64,000 bases of DNA, taken from positions 806,001-870,000 of the forward strand of contig NZ_JAPDHU010000002.1 of assembly GCF_031921685.1 (NCBI RefSeq). Direction: 5' to 3'. The stretch is from Terripilifer sp031921685 (GTDB taxonomy: Bacteria > Pseudomonadota > Alphaproteobacteria > Rhizobiales > Beijerinckiaceae). The notes below the pieces were generated by a model, which was not told the DNA's origin, made no database searches, and saw nothing but the letters and a program-made list of their open reading frames with translations. Each line of letters opens with the position of its first letter. The first letter of the stretch is position 1. Shown in pieces: positions 26,172 through 35,006 of this stretch. The position numbers and the translations under genes were made by a program.

Positions 26172-28046
26172 TCAGCCACCACCGTAGAGATAGTTCGGCA
26201 GCCAGAGCGTCATGCCCGGCCACAGATACATAATGACCATGCACAGGATCACGATCAGCATGTAGGGCATCATGCCGGCGAAGATCTGGTTCAAGGTGAC
26301 ATGCGGCGGCGACACGCCCTTCAGATAGAAGGCGGACATGGCGACCGGCGGCGACAGGAAGGCTGCCTGCAAGTTGACGAACACCAGCGTGCCCCACAGC
26401 AGCGGGTCGATGTTGAAGTGCTTCAACAGCGGCAGGAAGATCGGCACGAAGATGACGATGATCTCGGTCCATTCCAGCGGCCAGCCGAGCAGGAAGATGA
26501 TCGCTTGCGACAGGATCATGAACTGAACCGGCGTCAGGTTCAGCGATAGCACCCATTGTTCGAGCAGCGCCTGGCCGCCGAGTAGCGCGAACACCGCCGA
26601 GAACAGTGCCGAGCCGACAAACAGCCAGCACACCATTGATGTTGTCTTGGCGGTGAGGAACACCGCTTCCTTGGTGCGCTTCCAGTCGAGCGTGCGCGCT
26701 TGCAGCGCCAACAGGAAGGCTCCGGCCGCGCCAACCGCCGCCGATTCCGTTGCCGTCGTGATGCCGAGCAGGATCACCGCCAGAACGAGGACAGTGAGGA
26801 GGCCAAGCGGCATGACCGAGGAGGTCAGCATGCGCAGCACCTCGAACCGCTCCGCCTCCATGCCCCAATAGTAATAGAGCAGCAGCAGGGCGAGGGCCGC
26901 GCAGGTGCCCCAGAACCAGTTGTAGAAACTGGCTGGCGGCCCGGTATAGGCCACTTGCGCCTGATTGCGCAGTTCCGGATCGCCCATCTGCTGCAAGCCT
27001 TCCGCCTCGGTTTGTTCCTGGCGATCCTCAGCGCCCGCGCCAAGCTCCTGCGGCATTTCCTCCGTAGGCGAGGCTTCCGTCGTATCCGCCGTGGCGGCGG
27101 GCGTTGCCGGCTTGCTCAACTCGGTGATGGCGGCGGGTGGCGCATCGGGTTGCTGGTGGATGACCACGTACCACCACGTTCCCCACATGGTGGCGACCGC
27201 CAGGGCGATGGGCACCAGCGCATAGCCGAGACTGCCGATCAGCGTGCGATACGTAACCTTTTCACCGCCTGCCTCGATAGCCAATGCCCGGCCGGGGCTG
27301 ACCAGGGCTTGCAAGAGAGCAGGGAAGATTTTCGGCGTATAGGCACTTTGCAGTGCGCTGACCCACGGACGCACCGGCACGCGGTTCTCCGCTTCGTCCA
27401 ATTGCGGCGCGATCTTCGGGTTCCACAGCGCCCAGCCGACGATATAGACGAGATAGAGCAGGGCCAGGAAGAAGCCCGGAAACATCGCGGCGGCGTAAAG
27501 CTTCACCACCGATTGGCCGGCCACCGCCGCATAGACGATGATCATCACCGAGGGCGGAATGAGAATGCCGAGCGTGCCGCCGGCGGTGATGACGCCGGTC
27601 GCCAGCCGCGTGTCATAGCCGGCGTTGATCATCGGCCGCAAAGCAATGACGCCCATCAGCACCACGACCGCGCCGACGAGGCCGCTGGCGATGCCCCAGA
27701 AGGTGCAGACGATCAACGTCGCCACGGCGAGCGAGGCCGGCATGCGGCGGAAGGCGAGCTGGATCGAATAGAACATTTTGTCGACCAGCGCGCCGCGCTC
27801 CATCACATAGCCCATCAATACGAAGAGCGGGATGGAGATCAGAACGTCATTGGTCATCGCCCCATAGGTGCGCTGGACCATCAGGTCGAAGATGCGGTTG
27901 TCGGCCCAGGATTCCGCCGGATTGTAGAAGGCGAAAAAGCCGAAGAACATGCCGAGGCCCATCAAGGTGAAGGCCGTCGGAAACCCCATCAGGATAAAAA
28001 TCACGATGAGGCCGAGCATGGAAAGGCCGAGGGCGGGATCGCTCAT
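26172..28046 (-). CDS. TRAP transporter large permease (DctM) with a long internal insert
   Basis: The 624-residue large membrane subunit of a TRAP transporter. The N-terminal half (PLFVLMGYVMERGALVDKMF, GTLGILIPPSVMIIVYAA) and the C-terminal half (LGWPLEWTEIIVIFVPIFLPLL) are typical DctM. Between about residues 225 and 395 there is an extra segment with two or three membrane helices and an acidic, Thr/Ala/Glu-rich loop. Ordinary DctM is about 430 residues long. Long forms occur in alphaproteobacteria, so this is not an error, but the insert's role is unknown. The start overlaps the end of dctQ. Confidence 0.87.
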   Translation of the reverse strand: MSDPALGLSMLGLIVIFILMGFPTAFTLMGLGMFFGFFAFYNPAESWADNRIFDLMVQRTYGAMTNDVLISIPLFVLMGYVMERGALVDKMFYSIQLAFRRMPASLAVATLIVCTFWGIASGLVGAVVVLMGVIALRPMINAGYDTRLATGVITAGGTLGILIPPSVMIIVYAAVAGQSVVKLYAAAMFPGFFLALLYLVYIVGWALWNPKIAPQLDEAENRVPVRPWVSALQSAYTPKIFPALLQALVSPGRALAIEAGGEKVTYRTLIGSLGYALVPIALAVATMWGTWWYVVIHQQPDAPPAAITELSKPATPAATADTTEASPTEEMPQELGAGAEDRQEQTEAEGLQQMGDPELRNQAQVAYTGPPASFYNWFWGTCAALALLLLYYYWGMEAERFEVLRMLTSSVMPLGLLTVLVLAVILLGITTATESAAVGAAGAFLLALQARTLDWKRTKEAVFLTAKTTSMVCWLFVGSALFSAVFALLGGQALLEQWVLSLNLTPVQFMILSQAIIFLLGWPLEWTEIIVIFVPIFLPLLKHFNIDPLLWGTLVFVNLQAAFLSPPVAMSAFYLKGVSPPHVTLNQIFAGMMPYMLIVILCMVIMYLWPGMTLWLPNYLYGGG

Positions 28047-28720
28047 CAGATCTGCTCCCTGCCACCCATGCCGCGCTGGCGCGCCGCTTCGTCGATGGAT
28101 TGGGCTTGCGCGATCGCCTGTTTCTTGGCCTCCTCATCGACATATTCGCTGTGCGCGAGTTGTTCCTCGACCACGTCGATTTCCGCCACGTCCTTGAGGC
28201 GATCGGGCCAGGCACCGGTGCGCAGGCAGATGACGCAACGGATCATCTCCGCGAACCCCTGCAACAGGATCAGCGCGCCGGCGATCGGAATAATGGTTTT
28301 GAAGTGATAGACCGGCGGTCCGTCAGCGGTGACATTGGAATGTTCGCCGATCCGCCAGGAATCCCCCGCATAGCCCCAGCCCGCATAAAGCAGAGCGGCG
28401 ATGCCGGGCAGGAAGAAGACGAAATAGAGTAGAAGATCGAGCGCGGCCTGTGTGCGTGGCCGCATGGAACTATAGAGAAAGTCGCCGCGGACGTGGCCGT
28501 TCTGCGCCAGCGTATAAGCGCCGCACATCATGAACAGCGTGCCGTAGAACATATTGCTGGCGTCGAAAATCCAGGCCGTCGGCATGTTCATGATATAACG
28601 CTTGAACACTTCGATGCAGACGAGCGCCGTCAATCCGATGATGAGCCACGCGGCGGCTTTGCCGACCCAGGTGCTGATGGCGTCGATACCGTAAAGCAAA
28701 CGTTGTGTGGTCATGGGCAC
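28046..28720 (-). CDS. TRAP transporter small permease (DctQ)
   Basis: The 224-residue small membrane subunit, with four helices: GKAAAWLIIGLTALVCIEVF near residue 20, then a second near 52-70, a third at 90-115 and a fourth near 145-170. The C-terminal tail is long and charged (EQLAHSEYVDEEAKKQAIAQ and on), which is unusual for DctQ and matches the enlarged DctM partner. It ends at the start of dctM. Confidence 0.85.
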   Translation of the reverse strand: MPMTTQRLLYGIDAISTWVGKAAAWLIIGLTALVCIEVFKRYIMNMPTAWIFDASNMFYGTLFMMCGAYTLAQNGHVRGDFLYSSMRPRTQAALDLLLYFVFFLPGIAALLYAGWGYAGDSWRIGEHSNVTADGPPVYHFKTIIPIAGALILLQGFAEMIRCVICLRTGAWPDRLKDVAEIDVVEEQLAHSEYVDEEAKKQAIAQAQSIDEAARQRGMGGREQI

Positions 28721-28777
28721 CGCATCTTGAGCCAGCTGTCTTGAATCAAGCGTCGTGATGACGAAGCGTAAGACGCG

Positions 28778-28803
28778 CCGTCCGGGGCACGGGCCCCGGA
28801 CGG
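28778..28803 (-). other. GC-rich hairpin between dctP and dctQ
   Basis: CCGTCCGGGGC, a 4-base loop and its exact complement GCCCCGGACGG form an 11-bp stem in the 102-base gap between the receptor gene and the permease genes. There is no T run. It could partly stop transcription or protect the receptor mRNA, so that more receptor than permease is made. Confidence 0.6.
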
Positions 28804-28822
28804 ATCATCCTTGATGTAAAGA

Positions 28823-29983
28823 TCAGAACTTCTTCGTCGCCTTGGCGCCGAAGTAATGGTTGTAAGCCATGCGCCGGCTCACTACCGTATCCTGCTCCCA
28901 GCGCGTCGCGCGTCGCGCGAACGCGTATTGCGATTCAAGGATTTCCTTGAACAGCGGATTTTCCGCCGCCTTCTTGGTGATGACATCGTCGTAGATATCG
29001 AGCTGGCGCTGCAGAACGCTGTCCGGCGTCTTGAAGAAGCGTACCTTGTCCTTCGCCTGCATCTCTTCATAGTCGCGCGAATAGCGGTCGATCGCTTTCC
29101 AGGCCATTTCCTGTCCAGCCGCATCGGTCGCATTGGCGATGATGGCTTTCATCTTGTCGGGCAGGGCATCGTATTTGGTCTTGTTGAACATCACCTCGAA
29201 CTGCTCAGCGTTCTGGTGATAGCTCTGCAGCATGCAGACCTTGGACACGTCAGGGAAGCCGAGCACACGGTCCGACGAGGCGTTGTTGAACTCCGCCGCA
29301 TCGAGCAGGCCGCGATCCATGGCCGAGACGATTTCGCCGCCCGGCAGCGCATTGACCGCCGCGCCCAAGCCCTGGAACACGTCGATCGAAATGCCGACGG
29401 TGCGGTATTTCAGACCCTTGATGTCGTCGGACTTGGTGATCGGTTTCTTGAACCAACCGAGCGGTTGTGTCGGCATCGGTCCATAGAGGAACGAGACGAC
29501 ATTGCCGCCGACGGAGGCGTAGAGTTTCTCCAAGAGCTCCTTGCCGCCGCCGTATTTATGCCAGGCGAGCAGCATGTTGGCATCCATGGAGAAGGCCGGG
29601 CCCGACCCCCACAGCGCCAAGGCGGTGCTCTTGCCGTAGTGATAGACGAGCACGCCGTGGCCGCCGTCGAGCGTGCCTTTCGAAACCGCGTCGAGCAGGC
29701 CGAAAGCCGGCACGACGGCACCGGCGGGAAGAACTTCGATCTTCAATTCGCCACCGGTCATGTCATTGACCTTCTTGGCGTAGTCGAGTGCGAATTCGTG
29801 AAAGATATCCTTAGACGGCCAGGTGCTCTGCCAACGCATGTTGATGACGCTTTGCGCCTTGACCACGTTTGGCATGGCGACGGCACCCGCGCCGGCAAAG
29901 GCAGCCCCCTTTAAGAAGCGGCGGCGCGTTTCGATTTTTGCAGAAGAATCAGCCCGTGAAGAAGCATTGTCGCTGCTTGTCAT
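28823..29983 (-). CDS. TRAP transporter periplasmic receptor (DctP), Tat-exported
   Basis: A 386-residue solute-binding protein. The N-terminus carries the twin-arginine motif TRRRFLKGAAFAGAG, cleaved after VVKAQ, so it is exported folded. The body has the DctP features MRWQSTWPSKDIFHEFALDYAKK and SAMDRGLLDAAEFNN. The invariant Arg that binds the substrate carboxylate probably lies in LKYRTVGIS. I chose the ATG at 29983 because GGAGAGACAGGG stands just upstream; the frame is open to 30028. Sequence features resemble receptors for mannitol, lactate or 2-oxo acids, but no ligand can be named. Confidence 0.88.
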   Translation of the reverse strand: MTSSDNASSRADSSAKIETRRRFLKGAAFAGAGAVAMPNVVKAQSVINMRWQSTWPSKDIFHEFALDYAKKVNDMTGGELKIEVLPAGAVVPAFGLLDAVSKGTLDGGHGVLVYHYGKSTALALWGSGPAFSMDANMLLAWHKYGGGKELLEKLYASVGGNVVSFLYGPMPTQPLGWFKKPITKSDDIKGLKYRTVGISIDVFQGLGAAVNALPGGEIVSAMDRGLLDAAEFNNASSDRVLGFPDVSKVCMLQSYHQNAEQFEVMFNKTKYDALPDKMKAIIANATDAAGQEMAWKAIDRYSRDYEEMQAKDKVRFFKTPDSVLQRQLDIYDDVITKKAAENPLFKEILESQYAFARRATRWEQDTVVSRRMAYNHYFGAKATKKF

Positions 29984-30170
29984 CCCTGTCTCTCCGGAAA
30001 CTCCGGTCTTGAAGCCGGATTCGCTCACGCGGTCGGTGACCGCTCGGAGAAAAAGCTAGGCGATTGATGGCGCGCGCGTAAACGGCCACCGATCGTATTT
30101 CGGTCGCTCCTAGACCAAAGTATGAATTCAGTAAGCAGCGCAATAGTCTAGCTGCATCGCACTGCATCAA

Positions 30171-30956
30171 TCAGTCGAAGCGATACGCATCCATCGACAG
30201 AATGCCGTAGTCATAGCTTGAGTGGATGCGTTTGCCCGCACCGCCACCGGCGCCCATGGCGAAGGGCAGCGGCAGGAAGTGCTCTTCGCTGGGATGGTTT
30301 TCGCGCGCGAAGGGCGCGGCGGTGCGATAGTCAGCGATAGCTTGCGCATCGCCCGCTTCGACCTTGGCCGCGATCCACTCGGCGAAGTCCTTCACCCAGT
30401 CCTGAATCGGCGCATCGAGTTGCCGCCCACCGCGCGCCAGTTCGTAGAGATTATGCGTGAGGCTGCCGGAACCGACGATGAGAACACCTTCATCGCGCAG
30501 CGGCTGCAAGGCTGCGCCGAGCGCCAGGTGATGGGCGGAACCTTTCTGCGTCTGCACCGAGATCTGCACCACCGGGATATCGGCATCCGGATACATCAGC
30601 TTAAGAGGAACCCAAGTGCCGTGGTCGAAACCGCGGCCCGTGACCGGATGCGCGTCATAGCCGGCCGCGCGCAAGAGTTCGCTCGCGCGCACGGCGATGT
30701 CAGGCGAGCCCGGCGCCGGATAGACCATTTCGAAGAGGGGCCGCGGGAAGCCGCCGAAGTCGTAGATCATCTCCGGCTTTTCGTCGGCGGTGAGAAACGG
30801 TAGGCGCGCTTCGAAATGGGCGGTGGCGATCAGAATGGCCTTCGGGCGCGGCAGCTCGGGGGCATAATGCTCCAGAAAATCGCGCGCAGCGCTGTGGTGC
30901 AGCGCCGTCATCGGCGAGCCGTGCGACAGGAAAAGGGTGGGCATGCGGTCGGACAT
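30171..30956 (-). CDS. class III extradiol dioxygenase family protein (LigB / DODA type)
   Basis: A 261-residue protein of the LigB-like extradiol ring-cleavage dioxygenase superfamily, near the YgiD/DOPA 4,5-dioxygenase branch. Iron ligands are probably His in LFLSHGSPM near residue 14, His in IATAHFEA near 46 and a late acid or His; GFDHGTWVPLKLMYPDADIPVVQ is the conserved centre. Members open catechols next to the hydroxyls, or have unknown substrates. The ATG at 30956 (MSDRMPTLF) matches the family start. It lies between the TRAP operon and the scarred catabolic operon, so a part in aromatic breakdown is plausible. Confidence 0.85.
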   Translation of the reverse strand: MSDRMPTLFLSHGSPMTALHHSAARDFLEHYAPELPRPKAILIATAHFEARLPFLTADEKPEMIYDFGGFPRPLFEMVYPAPGSPDIAVRASELLRAAGYDAHPVTGRGFDHGTWVPLKLMYPDADIPVVQISVQTQKGSAHHLALGAALQPLRDEGVLIVGSGSLTHNLYELARGGRQLDAPIQDWVKDFAEWIAAKVEAGDAQAIADYRTAAPFARENHPSEEHFLPLPFAMGAGGGAGKRIHSSYDYGILSMDAYRFD

Positions 30957-31068
30957 AGACGTGGTCTCTGCGGTTGCTTTTCCCAGATATGGGGTTTGCG
31001 AGAGCGTTTGACCACATCTATGTCGATTGACGCGAGCTTGGCAAAATCGTCTCTTTGAGTGGCTTATT

Positions 31069-31409
31069 TCACTGCTGCTGGATGTCGATTTCCTTCGCCA
31101 GCTTCTGCCAGGTTTGCTGTTCCTGTTGGATGAAGGCCGCGGTTTTTTCCGGCGTATCCGTGCCGTTGGTCGCAAGACCCAGGGCGATCAGGCGCTGCTG
31201 AATATCCGCCCCGCCGAGGAAATCCTTCACTGACTTGTTGAGGCGATCGACGATCGGCTGCGGCGTCCCCTTGGGGGCGGCGAGCACGAACCAACCATCA
31301 AGCACGGCGCCCGGGACGGTTTCGGCAATGGTCGCAAGGTCGGGCAGTCCGGGAAATCTTTTGCCCGATGAAACGGCGATCTGACGCAGGTCGCCTGTCT
31401 GCACGCCTG
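31069..31409 (-). pseudogene. 3' remnant of a Bug/TctC receptor gene
   Basis: About 113 codons match the C-terminal third of tripartite-tricarboxylate receptors: GVQTGDLRQIAVSSGKRFPG, then LPDLATIAETVPG, then LDGWFVLAAPKGTPQPIVDRLN. The N-terminal signal peptide and first two thirds are missing. Upstream the sequence passes straight into an amidohydrolase gene in another frame at about 31404-31412. The piece has no start of its own. It is the remnant of a deletion that fused two adjacent operon genes. Confidence 0.8.
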
Positions 31410-32150
31410 CCCACAGTCGAAATAGAATTTCTGGAACTCGGCATAGATGCCGTCGGGAAACAATTCCGTCAGTTTTGCCGGGCCGACCGTCTTCCAGCCG
31501 GAAAATCCGGCAATCCGGCCGAGTAGAAGCGGCATGACGCCGCCTCCGTGACAGAAAATGAAGCGGATATCGGGATGGCTTCGCATAATGCCTTTGGCCA
31601 GCAGCCCGAGAATGGCGCGCGCCGAATTGACCGGAAATTCGAGCCACGGCGAGGAAACATCAGGGCCGCCGTAGGCCCGGCTCAACGCCCCGCATTGTGA
31701 CGTTGGGGCTGGATGAACGAAGATCACGGCCTTGCGGCGATTGAGCTCGTCGAAGATCGGCCGGTTCCTGTCGTCGCTCAGCCACAGATCGCCTTCATTG
31801 GTCGACATCGCAATGCCGTCGAACTTCAGGACATCGAACGCATAGGCGATCTCGGCCAGCGCCAGATCGATATGTGGCGGCGGCAGCGAGGCAAAGAGGC
31901 CGAAGCGGCCAGGATGATCGAGGCAGGTCTTGATACCCCATTCATTCCACGCGCGAACGCGGTTCGGCCGATCAGGGTTGGTCCAATCGCTGACCGGCCC
32001 CAGCGAGGCGATTGCCGCCGTTACGCCATTCTCGTCCATCTGATCGAGTGCCATCTCGATCGACCAGGCACTGCCATCGTTATCTTTTCCGGCCGGATTG
32101 AAGTGATGATGGATGTCGATCATGACCGAACGTATGTGATCGGCGGTCAT
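31404..32150 (-). pseudogene. Amidohydrolase (ACMSD-like) gene, 3' truncated by deletion
   Basis: The first ~248 codons encode a metal-dependent amidohydrolase: HHHF near residue 13 carries the HxH metal site, VIFVHPAPTSQ near 142 gives another His, and FIFCHGGGVMPLLLGR near 197 another. After the family's KFYFDCGQA the frame leaves homology and continues as Arg/Pro-rich nonsense to 31227. The C-terminal ~70 residues with the last catalytic Asp are lost, replaced by the TctC remnant in a different frame. The start ATG overlaps the stop of the ligase gene (ATGA). Related enzymes decarboxylate or hydrolyse aromatic acids. Confidence 0.82.
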
Positions 32151-33856
32151 TTCGTGGCGGCTTCCCGTGCGATTTTCTCGGCGATCATCGCGCGCATGGT
32201 CACCTTGTCGGCCTTGCCGACCTTGGTGAGTGGGAAGGCGTCGATGATTTCGACTCGTTCCGGCAGTTTGTATTTGGCGACGCCGAGGGTGAGGAGAAAC
32301 TGACCGAGCGTTGTGACATCAGGCGCCCGCCGCCCTTCATGCATGATGACGAAGGCGCAGACTTTTTCGCCATAGATGGGATCCGGCATGGCGACCACGC
32401 GCACGTCGGAAATGTCGGGATGCTGGACGACAAGGCCTTCGACCTCTTCGGCGCCGATCTTCTCGCCGCCGCGGTTGATATTGTCCTTGATGCGGCCCTC
32501 GAAAGAATAGCACAGCCGCCCTTCGATCTCGTGCGCGCGCAACAGATCGCCGGTGCGGAAGAAGCCATCCGACGTGAACGAGGCAGCCGTCGTTTCGGGA
32601 TCGCCGACATAGCCGGTGAGCGTGGTCGGACCACGGAAGCACAGCTCTCCGATCTCGCCAAAGGCAACCTGGGTTTCCTCACCGGGCACCAGCAGCCGCA
32701 CTTCGTCGCCCGACGACACCGGATAGCCGACCGTGTGGTGGCGAATGGCAGTCGACAGGTGAGGCGCGGCGCCGAACAGCATGCCCTCCGTCATGCCGAA
32801 CATCTGGCTGACCGGCAGGCCGACATGATTTTCGACCGCTTCGGCGCGGGTCAGCGAGAAGAACTGCCGCAGCGAGCGAATGGCATTGCGGTCGATGTCC
32901 TTCACCTCAAGCAGTTTCGGCGCGATTGGGCCGATGCTGCCGGTGAAGGTCACGCCATGGCGTTCGACCAAGCGTAGCATTTCGGGGATGTCGACGCGCG
33001 GCTGCATGATGAGCGTGCGGCCATCGACGCTGACCGGCAAGACAGCGAAAATCGTGCCGGCATTATGAATGAGCGGCAAGCTCCACAGGGTCACGTCGTC
33101 GCCCGTCAGCTCATAGCATTCGCCGAGCTGGCGGGCGGAGCCCAGATATTCGCCATGCATGCGCGGAATGATCTTGGGCAGATTGGTCGAGCCGCCCGAG
33201 AGTTGGAAGACGGCGACATCGAGAACGCCGGGAGTGACATGCGCCGTCTTCGTCCGTGCGGTTGCCGGATCAAAGGCGGTCGCCATCTCGGCGAGAGACT
33301 GCGTGCCGCCGCTGCCGCGCACGACGATGACATGCGTCATGCTGGGGACGGCTTCGGCCAGTTCGCGCGCGAACTCCACCTGATCGAAATTCGGATTGAC
33401 GTCGGCCTGAACGAAGATCGCCTTGGCCTGGGCGCGCTCGCCGAAGTGGCGCATTTCAGCGATGCGATATTGAGGCAGCGTGCAGACCGGGACGACACCG
33501 GCTTTCAGGCAGCCATAGAAGGCGTCGAAGAATTCGTTGCAGGTGCCGACCTGGAAGAGGGCGCAATCGCCTGGCCGAAGCCCCAGAGCCAACAGGCTCG
33601 CGGCGACGGATTCCGAGCGTGCATCGATCTCGGCAAAGGTCCGGGTGCTTTCGGCATCGACGATGGCGGTTTTGTCGGGATGAGCCTTTGCCGTGCGCCG
33701 CAGGCTTTCGCCGATGTTGTAGTCGAGCCAGTGACCGGCCGCGATCTGCTGCTTGGCTTCCTCCGACGTGCGGTAGGTGACACCAGGCATGGGATAGAAT
33801 GGACCGAAAGGGTTCGGATGGGCCTGCGCCGCTGCTGCCGTTTGCTCGATACCCAC
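32147..33856 (-). CDS. aryl-acid AMP / CoA ligase (EntE- or salicylate-CoA-ligase-like)
   Basis: A 569-residue adenylate-forming enzyme. Core motifs are LSGGSTNLPKIIPRMH (A3) near residue 232, MFGMTEGM (A5) near 350, RTGDLLRAHEIEG (A7) and FEGRIKDNINRGGEKIGAEEVE (A8, in two parts); the catalytic Lys is in LTKVGKADK near 548. The N-terminus GPFYPMPGVTYRTSEEAKQQIAAGHW and QYRIAEMRHFGERAQAKA are like 2,3-dihydroxybenzoate- or salicylate-activating enzymes. With no peptide synthetase near, a CoA ligase for salicylate or a related aryl acid is more likely than a siderophore enzyme. It is divergent from a TetR gene and heads the scarred operon. Confidence 0.85.
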   Translation of the reverse strand: MGIEQTAAAAQAHPNPFGPFYPMPGVTYRTSEEAKQQIAAGHWLDYNIGESLRRTAKAHPDKTAIVDAESTRTFAEIDARSESVAASLLALGLRPGDCALFQVGTCNEFFDAFYGCLKAGVVPVCTLPQYRIAEMRHFGERAQAKAIFVQADVNPNFDQVEFARELAEAVPSMTHVIVVRGSGGTQSLAEMATAFDPATARTKTAHVTPGVLDVAVFQLSGGSTNLPKIIPRMHGEYLGSARQLGECYELTGDDVTLWSLPLIHNAGTIFAVLPVSVDGRTLIMQPRVDIPEMLRLVERHGVTFTGSIGPIAPKLLEVKDIDRNAIRSLRQFFSLTRAEAVENHVGLPVSQMFGMTEGMLFGAAPHLSTAIRHHTVGYPVSSGDEVRLLVPGEETQVAFGEIGELCFRGPTTLTGYVGDPETTAASFTSDGFFRTGDLLRAHEIEGRLCYSFEGRIKDNINRGGEKIGAEEVEGLVVQHPDISDVRVVAMPDPIYGEKVCAFVIMHEGRRAPDVTTLGQFLLTLGVAKYKLPERVEIIDAFPLTKVGKADKVTMRAMIAEKIAREAATK

Positions 33857-33912
33857 CAGTTTCCTCCCGTTTGGATCGACATCCCTGGGGATTGTTTACA
33901 ACGTTTATGTCT

Positions 33913-33938
33913 GATATTCAACTATTGTGTTGATATAT
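33913..33938. promoter_or_regulatory. Candidate TetR operator A (TCAACAC motif)
   Basis: Read on the minus strand this site begins ATATATCAACAC and continues to TTGAATATC, an imperfect dyad (CAAC...GTTG arms with AT-rich flanks). It lies in the divergent region between ligase and TetR genes, 57 bases upstream of the ligase start. Its first 12 bases are the same as those of site B at 37124. Confidence 0.55.
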
Positions 33939-34097
33939 TTACGCCGACGTTAAATCGCAAAGGATCGGGCTTCGGTCTGGAGGCACCAAACGCCAATTTG
34001 ACACGTCAAAACAAAGAGCAAAGCGGGCTTGTGGTTTCGATCCAGGTTCCGCTCTATGCCAAGCTATCTATGCCGAGAGACGATTCTAGCCACAGGG

Positions 34098-34868
34098 ATG
34101 GACATGGCCGTCGCCCGTACGCGAACCGACAAAGCCCTCAAGGGCGCCACGAAGCCACGCGGCATTGAGGCGCCGATCGAGGCTGATCCCGGTACTGGCG
34201 GCGCGCGGCGGGAATTGCTGGCGAGCGAAGTGCTCGACAAGGCGGCCGCGCTTTTCGCCAAACAGGGTTTTGCCGCGACCAGCTTGAAAGATGTCGCCGA
34301 TGCGGTCGGCCTGCACCGCTCGTCGATCTACTACTACTATCCCAATAAAGATGCGCTCCTGCAGGAGCTGATCCAGGGCGTCACTTTGCCGGTGGCGCAG
34401 ATCTTCCAGGACGTCGATGGCGAAGACCTGACGCCGCTGGCCAAGATCGGCGAAGTTGTGCGGCGGCTGGTGTTGTGGGTGTCCGATCCGCACACGCATT
34501 TTCGCCTGGTCGAACGCAGCGAAGCGGAGTTGCCGGATGCTGTGGCTGTCGCGCACAAGGAGGCCAAGCGCCATATCCTGGGCGAGATGATGCGGCTGAT
34601 CGAGGCGGCGGAACTTGCCGGCGAGGCACGCGCCACCGATAGGCGCGTCAGTGCCTTGTCGATCATCGGCATGACGATGTGGACGGCCTGGTGGCTCTAT
34701 CCCAGCCGCGAGCAGCGCCCCGAAGAGATCGCCGCGCAAGTGGCCGAGAACGCCATGACAGTGGTGCGGCGCACGACGGCGGCGAAGAAGATCGCGACGG
34801 TCGGTGCGCTCTCCCAAGAAATTCGTGAAAATCTCGCGCTGATTGAGCGCTTGGCGCAGAAGGACTAG
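34098..34868 (+). CDS. TetR-family transcriptional regulator
   Basis: About 256 residues. The helix-turn-helix lies at about residues 37-82: LASEVLDKAAALFAKQGFAA, then SLKDVADAVGLHRSSIYYYY and PNKDALLQELI, a classical TetR N-terminus. The C-terminal ligand domain is helical and of the kind found with aromatic or fatty acid catabolism. It is divergent from the ligase operon with operator A between them, so it probably represses ligase and itself and is released by an aryl acid or its CoA ester. ATG at 34098 or 34104 may start it. The N-terminal ~35 residues are disordered and basic. Confidence 0.87.
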   Translation: MDMAVARTRTDKALKGATKPRGIEAPIEADPGTGGARRELLASEVLDKAAALFAKQGFAATSLKDVADAVGLHRSSIYYYYPNKDALLQELIQGVTLPVAQIFQDVDGEDLTPLAKIGEVVRRLVLWVSDPHTHFRLVERSEAELPDAVAVAHKEAKRHILGEMMRLIEAAELAGEARATDRRVSALSIIGMTMWTAWWLYPSREQRPEEIAAQVAENAMTVVRRTTAAKKIATVGALSQEIRENLALIERLAQKD

Positions 34869-35006
34869 GGGCCAAGTCTGTGCGCTATCGCACACGCTGA
34901 CAGACCCATTTAATTCTATGTTTTTTCAGAAGCTTCACCGCTGCCGTATCGAATAATCCCGGCTTGCGGTATGCAGTGCTGTCATAACGAAATCATTGGA
35001 GTTCCC

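Noticed and set aside
32147..33856. Siderophore 2,3-dihydroxybenzoate-AMP ligase
   Set aside because: Sequence likeness to EntE is real, but no isochorismate, peptide-synthetase or siderophore-transport genes are present, while an aryl-CoA hydroxylase-like gene is; catabolism fits better.
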